A stretch of 64,000 nt of DNA from Gerris lacustris (GCA_951217055.1 OX578281.1:9888447-9952446); one strand, 5' to 3'; positions 34,986 through 47,429 are shown, numbered from the stretch's first letter. The notes: generated by a model from the sequence alone, not told the origin. Numbers and translations are program-made.

Positions 34986-35573
34986 AACCCTAAAAAGTAA
35001 TTGGACGCAAGTACTTCCCTGTATTTTTGTTATTTTATTATTTCCTTAGTTGCTCAACATTAATTCCCGGGTATACATCTATTTTAAAACATGTCTTTTT
35101 ATTGGTCTTAAGTTTGAAACCATAACCATAAATATGTTGTTTAAATATTAAGGAAAATTCAAATGGATAAATGTTATAGTATAACGGAGTGAGTGAATTT
35201 ATGTATTCTATGTTTTGTTTTCCTAATTATATCCATACTTAAAAGTAAAATTAAATAAACTTATTATAATTTGTTCTACTTTTTTTATTTTAACTATGTA
35301 CTTTGTATACGTGTATAAAAAATGTATTTATGTACAAATCAAGTACCTATTATAAAAATAAACTTTTTTTTTATGAATATTTATATTATTTTGATAGCAA
35401 ATCACAATCTTTATAAAAATAAATATGAATGTCTGTCTGTCTCTTATGCCTGCCTAAACCGTTCATCCGATTGCGATGAAACTTTGGGGAATGGTTGGAC
35501 TGTTGGACGCATGCCTAGGAAGGTTTCCGAGTTAGTAAAACTATGTTCCGATTTTGGTACACAGGGGTACGGG

Positions 35574-36675
35574 CAGTGGCGTAACTAAGGAATCCGGCGC
35601 CCTCCCGCAACTTTAGAGAATGCGCCCCTATAACTTAAAAAAATTTACCCCTGCCCCTTTCTCTCGGTCTCGGGGACAGATGGAGTGGGGACGATAAATA
35701 ATATGATTAATAAACTCAATATTGCGTTCTGTTTATTAAATTATTTAGGTAATTAAAGTCATAATAATACATAGTAGGTATACATCGAATCATAAACTTT
35801 TTTTCCCCTGTATCCCACTTACTGATTTATTTGTTTCCCATAGACTCACTACCTGCCTAATATTGAATTTTCCTAATCATATTAACTTTAAATGCGTCGT
35901 TAATTGTTAACAGCTGACTCAGTGCTGCTCACTATTATAGGTTTTTTTTTTATGTTGAGTAGCCAATTGTAAAAAATCTAACAAAACTTTCTCATATGTA
36001 TATTGATACTGCATTTAAATCCTATAATATCCCTTAATTTATTAATTTTGAAACATATTTTAAAATATATATTTTCGATTTTCAACAAAATCAGATTTAC
36101 TTTTTATACATATCCCGAAAACGAAAACTAGATGTTTCTCAGGAAAATGACATAACTTTCTTATTTAATGGACTACATTTTTAAGTTTATTTGTATCAAA
36201 ATCGCCTAAACTGTTTTCGAGAAATATTTATTTCGCGTTTTTTTTTATTTTTTTTAGGGTTGCGACCATAAATTTTGAGCTAAAATTCAACATGATCATA
36301 TTATTTTGTACGATTTTTCTGAACATATATGTGAACTTGAATGAACTCTATTGCTCCAAATGAACTGCAGACATCTCTTTTAATATTGTGATCTGAAATA
36401 GATACACCCAGTGTATAATATATTTATGAGAAAGTAAAAACTAAGTAGAAGAAAGTAAAACTAATAATCAGCAAGTACAACGTAATATTAGTTATTAAAA
36501 ACTGAGTTATGAAGCATTCTCAAAACATTCTCAACACTGATTTAAACACTTATTTGCGCTACTCCCAAACAATTTGTTTCTTAAGAATAATTCTGACTAT
36601 ACAGAGATATATACTTTTATTTTATCATAGGTTACTACATTTTTTGGCGCCCCCTGGACCAGGCGCCCCCCCCCC
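35574..36675. mobile_element. hAT element E, right end missing
   Basis: Same family as 21545-22626 (very similar over about 1.1 kb, starting CAGTGGCGTAACTAAGG). After the internal GGCGCCCCCTGGACCAGGCG the terminal repeat is replaced by unrelated sequence, so it is truncated. No target duplication can be tested. Confidence 0.8.
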
Positions 36676-37320
36676 GCTGTTGTTGTTATGTACGTTTTTG
36701 TAATATTTTCATTTAGGAGGGGGGTAAAATGGAAAATACGGGATACGAGAAAAATATTTCAATAATCTATATCTGTATAAATTTTTGTTTATCGCTATGC
36801 CTCTTATGCAAATATTGTGCATTGCACAAGTATATTATATTGCAAATTGTGATATAAATGTTTCATACAAGGCAACATTATTTAACAAAATAAACTATTT
36901 ATAAGGTTTCTGAAAGGTTGTGGCTATACATTTCTTATGTCATTCATGTTTATTAGGCGGTACGAAGTTCCCCGGGTCAGCTACTAAATTATAATTATTA
37001 TAGATTTCATGTTTATTACCTCCTTGCCTTATCAGCAGTGTCTACAAAATGAGGAAAATACTTGATTTAATCCCTAATCCACTTAAAAAAAAAATTAATT
37101 GTCAGTTTTTGATAAAAAATAACATTCTATGTAGTTTTAGAGATGTAGTCTGTGGCCCTTTCTCTTTCATATACCTGCTAATATACCCTTTAAAAATGGA
37201 CATAATGCTCTAAGAATCTTCTATAAGTTTCTAGAGCTTTGTAGCTGAATTTTCTCTGACGGCATCAAATTTCGATATATTTTACAAAGCAGGAACTGCA
37301 CGAGAGCCTATAACACTTGA
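36676..37320. other. non-coding, repeat debris
   Basis: Begins with a segment also found at 14995-15085. TACGAAGTTCCCCGGGTCAG near 36961 is the common end of an insect dispersed repeat. No gene. Confidence 0.4.
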
Positions 37321-37328
37321 AGAAAAGC

Positions 37329-38052
37329 CAGTGGTGGCGCCAGGATCGGGCAACTGATTTTTCGGAAATTTTGTACTTTCGAATAACAAAAATTAAACTC
37401 TGTGACAAAGTATAGTACTCATACAAAGAATTATTTGTTAATTAGTTTATTTAATACAACAAATATAATACAGAAAAACCTGACTAAAACGGATCCTGTA
37501 TAACACGGAAACCTGCATTGGGTGTATATCAAAGCCTAACTCGTTTACTACACTTCCCAACTTGCCTAGCTCAATATTAACTTCAAATAATATTAATTTA
37601 AATGGCTTTGGCATTTTTTTTTTAAATTTCAAATATACATCATTTTTGAAAAAAAAAAAAAAAAAAAAAATAGTTGAAAATTTTATATTATAATTAAGAA
37701 GGTACATCAACTAATATGCAAACTGGATTAAAAAAAAGTATTAGGAAAATTATTAGTACAGTTATTTTATTTATAGTTAAAAGCAAAAGTATGTCCATGA
37801 GCAAGAGCAAGGAGGTGATTTAATCTGTTTTATTTTTAATGTTAATGTGGCATGATATAAAGAAAGTATTTTCTTAAAAGAAAAACCATATTAACAGTGT
37901 AGGCTTGATATCAGCTGAAATAGTGTATAAAGTGAATTTTAAGCATGCAATTTTCAAAACAATTTCCGGGGAAGGCCCCTCAGACCCCCCGCGAAGAGGG
38001 CCCGCCATATCTTACCACCCAGGGCCCCGCAAGGCCTAGAACCCCGCCACTG
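37329..38052. mobile_element. hAT element F
   Basis: Starts CAGTGGTGGCGCCAGG and ends GAACCCCGCCACTG. Target duplication AGAAAAGC at 37321-37328 and 38053-38060. 724 bp, no transposase; contains A- and T-runs and a small frame of no known family. Confidence 0.88.
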
Positions 38053-38477
38053 AGAAAAGCCTGTTCCCAACATTATTGTTTTGTTATATTAAGAGATTAG
38101 TACCCCCCCCCCCCCCCTATTCTAATTATTTGCAAATAAAAAACTATTTAGTGTTGGGTGATCTCGGTTATGATTTTTCCTACAATTTCAATATCACATT
38201 TTTGTCTGGGTTTGCCCCAGATATTGACCCTGAAAATGCCATGGGTACAAATAGCAAAAACACATCGGATACAGATTACTCAATTTGTCTATAAAATGCA
38301 GCAAAAGCGCATAACAATGTAATATGCATACAGTCAGTCTTACATACATGGATAAGAAATAAACGACGGAGAAATGAATGACCGAGTCTCGAATAGAAGT
38401 TAAAATTACAAATTCCAATTCCAAACGTACAACAATTTATATAAGGAATAAAATATATTATTTATTCAGAGATTTTA

Positions 38478-38639
38478 CGGGACAGCGCGAACGCAGTCCC
38501 GGCTACCAAAAATAATGCGCCCGAGATGCCCACATTAGGGGCATTCGCAGGGGTCATCCCAATCGCTGTGCAATGAGAGGGCCTCGCCCTGGGGGAACCG
38601 CCTAATTGATCACGGTAGACCCCTACGCCAGGTAAGTAT
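38478..38639 (-). ncRNA. U1: U1 snRNA, copy 1
   Basis: A 162-nt minus-strand gene. The RNA begins ATACTTACCTG, the 5'-splice-site-pairing sequence. Stem-loop I has GATCA (U1-70K site), stem-loop II has the ATTGCAC loop (U1A-type site), the Sm site is ATTATTTTTGG, and the 3' stem is GGGACTGCGTTCGCGCTGTCCC. U1 defines 5' splice sites in the spliceosome. The sequence is intact and the upstream element is conserved, so it is likely functional. The first of three genes in the same orientation, spaced about 1.4 and 1.7 kb. Confidence 0.97.
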
Positions 38640-38665
38640 GATTTGGTTTGTACAAAAATGAACCA

Positions 38666-38695
38666 TATCAACTTAGGGTAACTTTTATAACCGAG
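38666..38695 (-). promoter_or_regulatory. U1-1 proximal sequence element (PSEA-like)
   Basis: CTCGGTTATAAAAGTTACCC and the next ten bases, at -56 to -27, are the longest stretch conserved ahead of all three U1 genes. The distance fits the insect snRNA PSEA, read by SNAPc. No TATA box is required for Pol II snRNA genes. Confidence 0.6.
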
Positions 38696-39861
38696 GATAT
38701 CTTCTACAACAACTTGAAAATCTTCCGTGGTAAGTAATAATAATATACCAATATTGTACTTATTTTATTGTTAAAAAGTTATCCTTCCCAAAATAAGAAC
38801 GACTAAACCATACTATTATTCACAATGATGCTGAATTATCAGCTAATTGCCTGTATTGTAGTCAGTGGTTTATAGATGGAGTATAGAGAGTTGTTGGAAC
38901 CTCTACCAGAGTGCACTACGGTCGCGATTTCGATTTTTATAACACTAAACCCAGTATTCATCTTCCACGGTAGGGGTCGGCACCTTTTTTCACTCTCGAG
39001 TCATAATCACAATTTTCTAATTATCAGAGGACCAATTCATTCTAAATAAATATTATTTTAAATAATAACTCTGTATGTATATTACTCACAACTTGTAATT
39101 TAATAAAATTAAGCGGCAGAAAAAGTGCCGCTTCCTATCATTTGTTTCAACTTTTTAATACACCATGAACTATTGGAGACACAAATTCAGAGGACTAATT
39201 GATATTTCACCCTACAAGAATCAATGCTTTTACATAGATTCTAACGAAAGATAAATCAAGAGGGTGAACCTTCTCAGAATTAATTAATTAAAATAAATAA
39301 TAGTTGGTAAAGTAAGAGGGCGAGCCTTCTCAGAAATAATTAATAGATTAGAAACCAAGAAATTATCTCTACAACTTTACTGAGAAGACACACCGACAAT
39401 ATCAAAATCAATACATAAAAAGACGTTTAAGTTAGTGATCTTGTCTGAGTACAACAAATTACTAAGCAGTTACTCAGTTTAGTTTATCGTCGAGTACTCT
39501 ATTTACTTCCAATAGCGCTATGATTAAATACATCACTTTTAGAAATCAAGGGACAAAGAAAATTAAACCTTATTTGCCAACCTTTGATATGCTTAACGCT
39601 CTACGAATGTTTGTTGAGCATAAACATAATATTGCTGTGCCTTGTACTCATTATGATTATACAATGTTAATGTTATTTAAGTTGGCACAGCCGTGCTGTG
39701 CTAAGTACATCAGCATGTACTAAGACTAAATTCTAGCGACTGCTTTCTCGATAACAATAAATAAACTGATAATTTAATAAAGAGACAACCCAGACAACAT
39801 AGTAAAACATAATTAATAAACCAATGTAACTGTAGATAAGTTTTATAATTTAGGAATATAA

Positions 39862-40023
39862 CGGGACAGCGCGAACGCAGTCCCGGCTACCAAAAATAAT
39901 GCGCCCGAGATGCCCACATTAGGGGCATTCGCAGGGGTCATCCCAATCGCTGTGCAATGAAAGGGCCTCGCCCTGGGGGAACCGCCTAATTGATCACGGT
40001 AGACCCCTACGCCAGGTAAGTAT
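39862..40023 (-). ncRNA. U1: U1 snRNA, copy 2
   Basis: Same 162-nt gene with one change (plus strand CAATGAAAGG instead of CAATGAGAGG, around 39956-39965), next to the stem-loop II region. The 5' end, Sm site and 3' stem are intact. Confidence 0.96.
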
Positions 40024-40049
40024 GATTTGATTTGTACAAAAATTAACCC

Positions 40050-40079
40050 TATCAACTGTAAGCAACTTTTGTAACCGAG
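40050..40079 (-). promoter_or_regulatory. U1-2 proximal sequence element (PSEA-like)
   Basis: Same position and pattern as for U1-1 (CTCGGTTACAAAAGTTGCTT), with a few substitutions. Confidence 0.6.
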
Positions 40080-40881
40080 GATATCTTCTACATTAACTTG
40101 AAAATCTTCCGTTGAAAATATTTATAATATTGTACTTATTTTATTGTTTAGGCAACTCCCTTCTCCGAAAGAACGACTAAAACATACTATTATTCACAAT
40201 GATGCTGAATAATCAGCAAATTGCCTGTATTATAGTCAATGGTTTATAGATGGAGTACAGAGGATTGTCGGACCCTCTACTAGAATGCACTACGGTCGCG
40301 ATTTCAGCTCTAAAACACCACACCCAGCATTAATATTCTACGGTAGGAGTGGGCACCTTTTTTTACTCTCGGGTCATAATAACAATTTTATAATTATCAC
40401 TGGACCAATCCATTCTAACTAAATATTATTTTTTATTTTTACAGTAACATTGTATGTATATTGCTCACCCTAACTAAAAGAAGTGAATTAAGCGGGGGAA
40501 AAAAATGCCGCTTCCAATCAAATTTGTCAACTTTTTAATGTACCAAGAACTATTGGAGACACACTTCCAGAGAACTAATTGATATTTCAGGAAGAATCAA
40601 TGTTTGTATCTAGATTCTGCCGAAAAATAAATCAAGAGGGTGAACTTTCTCAGAAATAATTAATTCAAATAAATAATAGCTTGTAAAGCAAGAGGGCGAG
40701 CCTTCTAAGAAATAATTAATAGTTTAGAAACCAAGAACTTAGCTCTAAAACTTTACTGAGAAGACACACCGACAGATATCAAAACATACATAAAAATAAT
40801 ATTTTTATTGAGAATCTTAGACGGGGCAAAGGAAATATGTCTGTCTTACCGGGCCGGCCCCTTCCTGCCATCAGTCCAAAC

Positions 40882-41074
40882 CAGTGGCGTAGCTAGGGCA
40901 TTGGGGGCCCCCCTGCAAGAACTTTTTGGGGGCCCCTCGCCAAACAAAATTGATGAGCAAAAAAAGAAAAAAAAAACCTCTTGCGTTTAGAACTGGTACC
41001 CCCCTCGTCGTTGATTTGGGGGCCCTCCCGCCTCCCGCAATGCGGGCCCGCGCGGGCCCATAGTTACTCCACTG
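40882..41074. mobile_element. hAT MITE G
   Basis: Ends CAGTGGCGTAGCTAGGG and TAGTTACTCCACTG. Target duplication GTCCAAAC at 40874-40881 and 41075-41082. The 193-bp element sits in the flank of U1 unit 2. Confidence 0.9.
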
Positions 41075-41588
41075 GTCCAAACGTTGTGTAAGTGAACTTG
41101 TCTGCGCACAACAAATTACTTACTAGGCAGTTACTCAGCCTTTATCGTCTTCAGCCTTTATCGTCGTGTACTCTATTTACCGCCAAAAGCGCTATGATAA
41201 AATATTTAAATACAACACAATTGGAAATTAAGAGAAAACGAACATTAAATCTAATTTGCCAACCTTATTTTTAGTATTCTTAACGCTCCTCGAATTTTTG
41301 ACGAGTAGAAACATAAAATATTAATGTGCCTTGTGCTCATCATGATTAGCCAATGTTTGCTATTCAAGTTGGCACTACAATGTGTGGACGGGGACATAAA
41401 ATTATGCTACATATTATACATAACTACATATTATAATACATAAAACAAGTAAGAATACATAAACAAACATATTAAAAGAAGGCAACAATGGAGAGAATTG
41501 ACACACCATAATATAATTAACTGTCACTAGTCACTACGTACTGTACAGACTAACTATCCAAGAGATAGTTCGTAAATTAAAATTATAA

Positions 41589-41750
41589 CGGGACAGCGCG
41601 AACGCAGTCCCGGCTACCAAAAATAATGCGCCCGAGATGCCCACATTAGGGGCATTCGCAGGGGTCATCCCAATCGCTGTGCAATGAGAGGGCCTCGCCC
41701 TGGGGGAACCGCCTAATTGATCACGGTAGACCCCTACGCCAGGTAAGTAT
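41589..41750 (-). ncRNA. U1: U1 snRNA, copy 3
   Basis: 162 nt, identical as read to copy 1. The flanks have diverged more than those of copies 1 and 2, while the RNA has not, which indicates selection or gene conversion. Confidence 0.97.
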
Positions 41751-41776
41751 GCCTAAGTTTGTACAAAATTGAACCC

Positions 41777-41806
41777 TATCAACTTAGAGTAACTTTTACC
41801 ACCGAG
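41777..41806 (-). promoter_or_regulatory. U1-3 proximal sequence element (PSEA-like)
   Basis: CTCGGTGGTAAAAGTTACTC at the same distance from the start as in the other two genes. Confidence 0.6.
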
Positions 41807-42929
41807 AACATCCTCTACCATAACTTAAAAATCTTGCATTAAATACAAGGCGTTAAATCAATAATAATCTAAATACATAATTTCACGTCACTAAACTATC
41901 CTACCGAAAAATGAGTTCAACATACTAATCTCCATTTAAATTACGTATTAGCAAATTGGCTGTAATATAGTGACTGGTTATGGATGGAGTATAGAGGGTT
42001 GTTGAAACCTCTACTAGAGTGTGCTAAAGTCGCGACTTTGGTTCTAAACTACTAAACCAGCAAAGATGCTCTACACTCTACCAGACAGAACTCGTCTGAG
42101 TGCTTCCCTTTAACGCTTGCTGGCATGCCCCATGCCCCCCCCCCCCCCCCCAGCTCTAAGGAAAAGAGGAAAAATATATATTACCGTAGGCAATTCAGGT
42201 CTTTTGCTTACAAGAAACCTACCCCCCCCTCCTCCAGTGGCCCCCTCTACAAAAATTCATATGGGCGCTCATGCTTGGTGGTTTTTCGGCCCGGACAAGT
42301 TGCAAAATGTATGCTATTAGTTTGCTAAAGGTTCGTTTAGACGGTTAAATTTCATTGTTCGATATAATCCAACTACCACTTACTTTCCACTTAATTGAAT
42401 GTCTCTACACTGATTCGACCACTGTGTCTCCAAACTATATCCCGTGAGACGATTTCATTCGGCCCGCCGCGCCGCGCCACGAAAACGAAAGACGATAACA
42501 AACAAATGAAACTAAACAATGCAAAGTTATATTTAATTAAAGTTTTTCCAAGTTTGAAATAAATGTTTATAAAATCAGTTTTTAATTTATTGTCGAGTTG
42601 ATTGTCTTGGATGTGCAAACAATCAAGTTAATGTTGTTTTTTAATATCATATTTGGCTTTGTTTATAACCAGAACGAAACGCTGCGCAAGTGCACATGGA
42701 AGGAAAGGGGGGGATTTAGTGATGTCTCCACAGTTTCATAATTTTATACTTTTATCTATATCACCCAAACGCGCGTAAAAAACGCGTGCTACGAACACAG
42801 CTACACAAATCAGTACCTCAATTACTTATGCCCAGACGGTCGACCTACTGGTTTGCCAATACTAAGGAGTAGGTTTGTACCTAGACTGTTTCAGTGATTG
42901 ATAACATGTGGCGACGTCGGCATAACCCA

Positions 42930-43320
42930 CGTTGTGAGTGAAATTTTGGCGCTAAAAACGCAATATTGCCGGTAAAAAGCACAGTAATCATAAAAAGCCA
43001 TATATATTTATAACCTACCTACTTCAGCTACCTATTTTTTGTGAGTTACCTAATTTTAACCAGATTTAGCAGCATTCATTTGATACCCCACTCGAAAATT
43101 ATAAAAAAGTTTACCACATTTTTGCGACTTGTGCGCATATTTAATTTTTAACTTCTTTATATTTTTCTTGTTGGTTCCAAAGGTTGCGCCAGTGTTTCAA
43201 ATGTCTCCTCTTTAGCCGGTTCGGGTGCTATGAACCAAAGAGCGACGGACAGACGGACACAAAACCCTCGGCATAAGGGTTTTGAGAAGTACCTACAAAA
43301 CCCTAAAAAAAGTCCCCTTC
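42930..43320 (+). repeat. dispersed repeat D1 before 7SL-5
   Basis: Same text as 23920-24290 (GGCGCTAAAAACGCAATATT, then GACGGACAGACGGACAC). It shows that the upstream D1 segment was co-duplicated with the 7SL unit. Confidence 0.65.
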
Positions 43321-43753
43321 TCAACTTTCCTACAACGGCGATTCCTAAAATTTTGAAATAATACAAACTAATCCCATATAGTAGGCCAATGAAATTTACG
43401 GAAAAAGTTTATTCATATTTCCGTAATTACCGATAAAAAACATTGTGACCCCCCGGAGGATCGAACCTGGAACTTCTTCATTTAGTATCACGAAGAAATA
43501 TTTTAATTTTTTGCTGTTATTAGAAATATGCAAAATGTGCCGTCTGGGGTATAGAAAAAATAAGAATAGTAATTTTATCTTACTAACTGGGAATCCAATA
43601 TGGCAGATAATTTATGTCGCGCGAAAAAAATTAAAAATATATCACACTTGAGTAAATTGTTTATTATTCTACGCAATTTGGTCAAAAAGCTCAGATCAAA
43701 AACGTCTGGCGGCCAATGTCGATTTCAGTGCATCCAAATTAGTGAAAATTGGC

Positions 43754-44053
43754 AAAAGATATTGGTTCAGCCATATTGGCAAGGCTGGTCAGAGGGTCTG
43801 GCTCTCAGGTGCGATCCCACTACTGCCGGCCACGGGGACTTTTGGCTGCTGAGTTTCCCCCCTGGCCCGGTTCGCCCCTCCTTAGCATACCTGGTAAACC
43901 TAGGTTCCCCAGGGTTTACCATGTCGATGGCCGGCTTAGCGCGGACACCCGATCGTCGCCAGAACATCCCTAACCAGTGGATCCCTGCCTCAGACCGTCC
44001 TCAATATCCGACTTCCAAGTAGCTGGATTACAGGAGACGCCACGCTCCCAGTC
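43754..44053 (-). ncRNA. 7SL: 7SL (signal recognition particle) RNA, copy 5
   Basis: 300 nt, same sequence as copies 2 and 4. Terminator at 43754-43758 and TTTAAG box at plus 44079-44084. Its flank is closest to that of copy 3 (identical text for over 200 bp after the gene), so it is probably the most recent duplicate although it lies 18.7 kb away. Confidence 0.93.
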
Positions 44054-44900
44054 GACCTAGAGCCACCACTTTTGGCCTCTTAAACCTCATTTTACCCGAA
44101 ATCATTTTTTATCCATTACTTCAAGCTTAAACCCTACCTATTACATAAATATAACTAAAAATACCTCTAAATCCTCAATAACAACTCCTTTATTATGAAA
44201 AATTAGTAAAATAAAGTTTCTACTTTGTAACGTTAGTTCATTCGTTCTCTACATGAGCGCTGTCGTACATTCTAATTCTTTCCATATCTAAATACAGCTT
44301 TGCTACATTATTGCCAATAATATAAACATACTGTCTTATATTTATTAATAAAGTAAAAATTTAATCAATTATTTAAAAAGTAAAAACCCTTGTTACTAAG
44401 GGATTCAATATTAAATTATGATAATAACTTTTATGGTAAAGATTACCTCATAACGTATTAAGTTCCTCATGAATCCACTAGATAGCATCACCTGTTCACT
44501 TCATTTTTTTAACTTTCATTAAATTTGTAGGTATTTGTATTGTAGTCTCAATTTTAATATTAATCTAATTAATATTTCTTATTATTAATATATATAAATA
44601 CAACTTGTAAGTTAATAAAATACATTTAGGAGCTAGCTTTAAAAATGCATAATAGCAGGATTACAGGGGACACCATTATCTCAGTGACCTAAAGCCAGCA
44701 ATTTTGCCTTTTACCAAATTATACGTAATTTATTTTTAATCCATTACTATTGTAAAACCTACCTCTTAATCCTCAATAATAAACTAAGTAGTTTATTTTA
44801 CTAAAAATTAGTGAAATATAGTTACTACTTTCTAATGATAGATCATTTGTTCCCAAAATAAATGAGTGCTAAAATTTGAAATGTTTTTTATCGCAATACA
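44054..44900. repeat. 7SL-unit flank, copy 5
   Basis: Matches 25055-25290 almost exactly, then diverges while keeping the landmark blocks. It ends in AT-rich unique sequence with no gene up to about 46000. Confidence 0.7.
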
Positions 44901-46009
44901 ATACAAGCTAAAGTCAGTCTGTCTTTATTCACATACTATAATATACTTGTTACTACCGGAATAAATATAATTAATTAATATAATTAACTCACACTACCTA
45001 CTATCATCATACCATATCTCTAATGGAAACCTTACCTTACTAAAAATATGAATTATTTTTTATCTTAATTACATTCCTAAAATACAAATATATACAATAA
45101 AAAATCAGATATCAGTCCCATTTTGTTGGATCCCCAGTCAGTGGCAATCCTAAACAACAAAAAAATGGATTTTTGTGGAAAGCTGCCAGTTTATATATAC
45201 TGCAGGTGACAAACTAGGGTTTTTGAGGGTCTGCAGCATGAAATACGTACAAGCTACCTACATTTTTTTTATATCTTTGAAGGCCTGTAGATGTGTCTTT
45301 GTGTCCTGTAGATAAAGAAAAAAAAAAAAAAAAAAAGGTCGAAATCAGTCAAGTAGAAGTAGAGAAAAATAGGTTTGAAAATGGTAGTTTTGATACTTCT
45401 TCTTATTCTTCCTTCATTTTACGTTGACGCACCTACAGCCTAAACTGCTGAACCGGTTTTAATGAATGAAGGCTTTTTGGATTCGTCTAGGGCTCTAGTG
45501 CATCCCCCCCTACAACCCCTCAACTCATTCCTACGCTGAATGTGGAGCGAGAAACTAAGCTAGCGAACAGTCTAAAATGGGTAGAAACCAATTAAGCGTC
45601 ATACGAAGTGGTGAGCCTGACAATTATACGGAGGTACTAATGTTGCAACACATGAACCATAGTGTGTAATATAACTATCTGCAATAAGACATACAAAGCT
45701 AACGCTGCAATTTTCCATCATGGTGAGACAATATAAAGGGGTCACTTCGTTACTTATATAAGGGAGGATCCAGCTGGATATGCGCAAATGATAGCAATGT
45801 TAGTGTATTTAGGTGGCCAAATGCTGCTAAAATAAAAATCTTTATATGCTCCTACTATCAGAATGTTAAGTTCTTTCAATGTCATAGGTCTCGTAGTTCT
45901 CCAATCTCCATAGACCTTGTCAAGCTCTTAACTTCACTTTTATTTGACTCTAATGTATGGGAATAAACAGTTTAGAGAATCCTTCCTTAGTACAAAAACC
46001 GTACAAAAA

Positions 46010-46740
46010 GTCATGAAATCTAACCAAAAACCACTTGTGTGGTAAAAAAAAACACCCTGCCAAGTCTGTGGTCCAAAAAAGTTGTGAAATCAACTTTCTG
46101 TCCCTCCAAGTGATGTACCCACTTTCTCCTGACCTAACACTGTCAACTTAGATACATACAGCTTCTTCTCCTTGGCAGTGTGCCTGCATTACTACCCAAA
46201 GTCAACTGGTTGTATTCCACGCATCCTCTGCAAAGAAAGTAGTCGTTAGTTGCATGGGGTCATTCCTTGAAAGCTTAATTTGTATATTACTTATTTTTAT
46301 TTTATTTTCTTTTTGATAATGGGAAAGATTTACAGCAATGATCATTGTGGCATCGAGAAGAGCCTTCAACAACACTGTTAAAAGGCTTTCCTCTCCAATG
46401 TGCGCCTGCATATATTAGTACTAGTTGTCTAGAACTAAGACTATGAGGTGAACAACTATCTTTCCACACAAACCTCATTTGGCAAACGTGAAGGTGAACA
46501 AGATATTGTATTGGTGTTTGAAGAATATTAAAATTCCAGTTTCAGGAAATGGCAAGGCACACCGCCAAGGAGAAGAAGCTGATGAGAAGTATCTAAGTTG
46601 ACAGTGTTGGGTCAGGAGAAAGTGCCAACATCACTTGGCGGGACAGAAAGTTGATTTCACAACTTTTTTGGACCACAGACTTGGCAGGGTGTTTTTTTTT
46701 TACCACACGAGTGGTTTTTGGTCAGATTACATTTCTTTTC
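46010..46740. repeat. inverted repeat with arms about 190 bp
   Basis: 46010-46200 and 46545-46740 are reverse complements at roughly 90 percent identity (shared AACACCCTGCCAAGTCTGTG and CTTCTTCTCCTTGGC). They are separated by about 340 bp. The right arm leads straight into a LINE coding fragment, so the left arm is probably an inverted copy of LINE sequence. Confidence 0.75.
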
Positions 46741-46760
46741 TATATATTATTTTGGAAGAT

Positions 46761-46898
46761 CACATGCAGACATTAACAAGACTAAGGATTGGACATACAC
46801 GTTTGACACATCTACACCTTGCTACCAGAGCCAAACCTCTATCACGTAATCTCTGTGGACAACAGTTAACTGTTTGCCATCTACTTGGTAACTACTCA
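46761..46898 (+). pseudogene. LINE ORF2 C-terminal fragment
   Basis: The frame reads LTRLRIGHTRLTHLHL followed by CGQQLTVCHLL, the post-RNase H segment of Jockey/I-like non-LTR elements (usual form RLRIGHT+LTH, then C-x2-C..H). The first zinc cysteines are degraded, and a stop follows at 46899-46901. No other LINE domain is in frame. Dead fragment. Confidence 0.65.
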
Positions 46899-47047
46899 TG
46901 ACTCAACACCACAATACCATCATTGGACAAATGCTAAAAGACAATGAAATAGCAGTTAAAACCCTTTTTAGAGGCACAACAAGAAAAAGAAAAAAACTTT
47001 GAAGAGTGAAACTAATATGATCTAAGTTGAGGGTGTATAAGAGCTAA

Positions 47048-47060
47048 CCCAGATAGCACA
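47048..47060 (+). repeat. left terminal inverted repeat
   Basis: CCCAGATAGCACA, 13 of 13 complementary to the right end. Confidence 0.8.
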
Positions 47061-47340
47061 GCTTATGTGGATTATATTTGGGAAATAATATTTTATATGG
47101 GGAATATAATTAAATGGGTATTATAGTAGAATAATATCTGGATTTCAAATGGTCTATATATAAAAATATATACTCTGAAAATATAATGATCCTAATTATG
47201 GACCATATATGGATAATTTACGAAACATTTTATTTGGTAGTTATACGAAAAAAATATCTGGACCATTTCCTTAATTCTTACATTGAATGATTATAAAAAT
47301 TCCTTATATGGTCCATATTAGTTTATTATAGAGGAGTTTC
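47061..47340. promoter_or_regulatory. left subterminal motif cluster
   Basis: Contains GGACCATATATGG (about 47198), TATATGGTCCATAT (about 47304), AATGGTCTATATAT and several TATATGG/ATCTGGA variants. By analogy with CACTA elements these would be binding sites for an element-encoded protein; that is inference. Confidence 0.5.
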
Positions 47341-47429
47341 TTTTATTGGTTAATATAAGTTTTCAGCTTAAGGTCCAGAACTTCTGAGCCAAATAATAAC
47401 CAAATAAACAAGTGTTGATTTAAAAATAT

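Larger units (their letters stand above)
38640..42110. repeat. tandem U1 units
   Basis: Flank 38640-39840 recurs at 40024-41300 and, shorter, at 41751-42070. Shared sentences include GGGCACCTTTTTT-type text, AGAGGGYGARCCTTCT and AATAATTAAT. Each unit therefore carries one U1 gene plus about 1.2 kb of flank. Confidence 0.75.

Noticed and set aside
38462..38671. Minus-strand frame of about 69 codons repeated at 39843-40055
   Set aside because: It is the U1 snRNA sequence read as codons.
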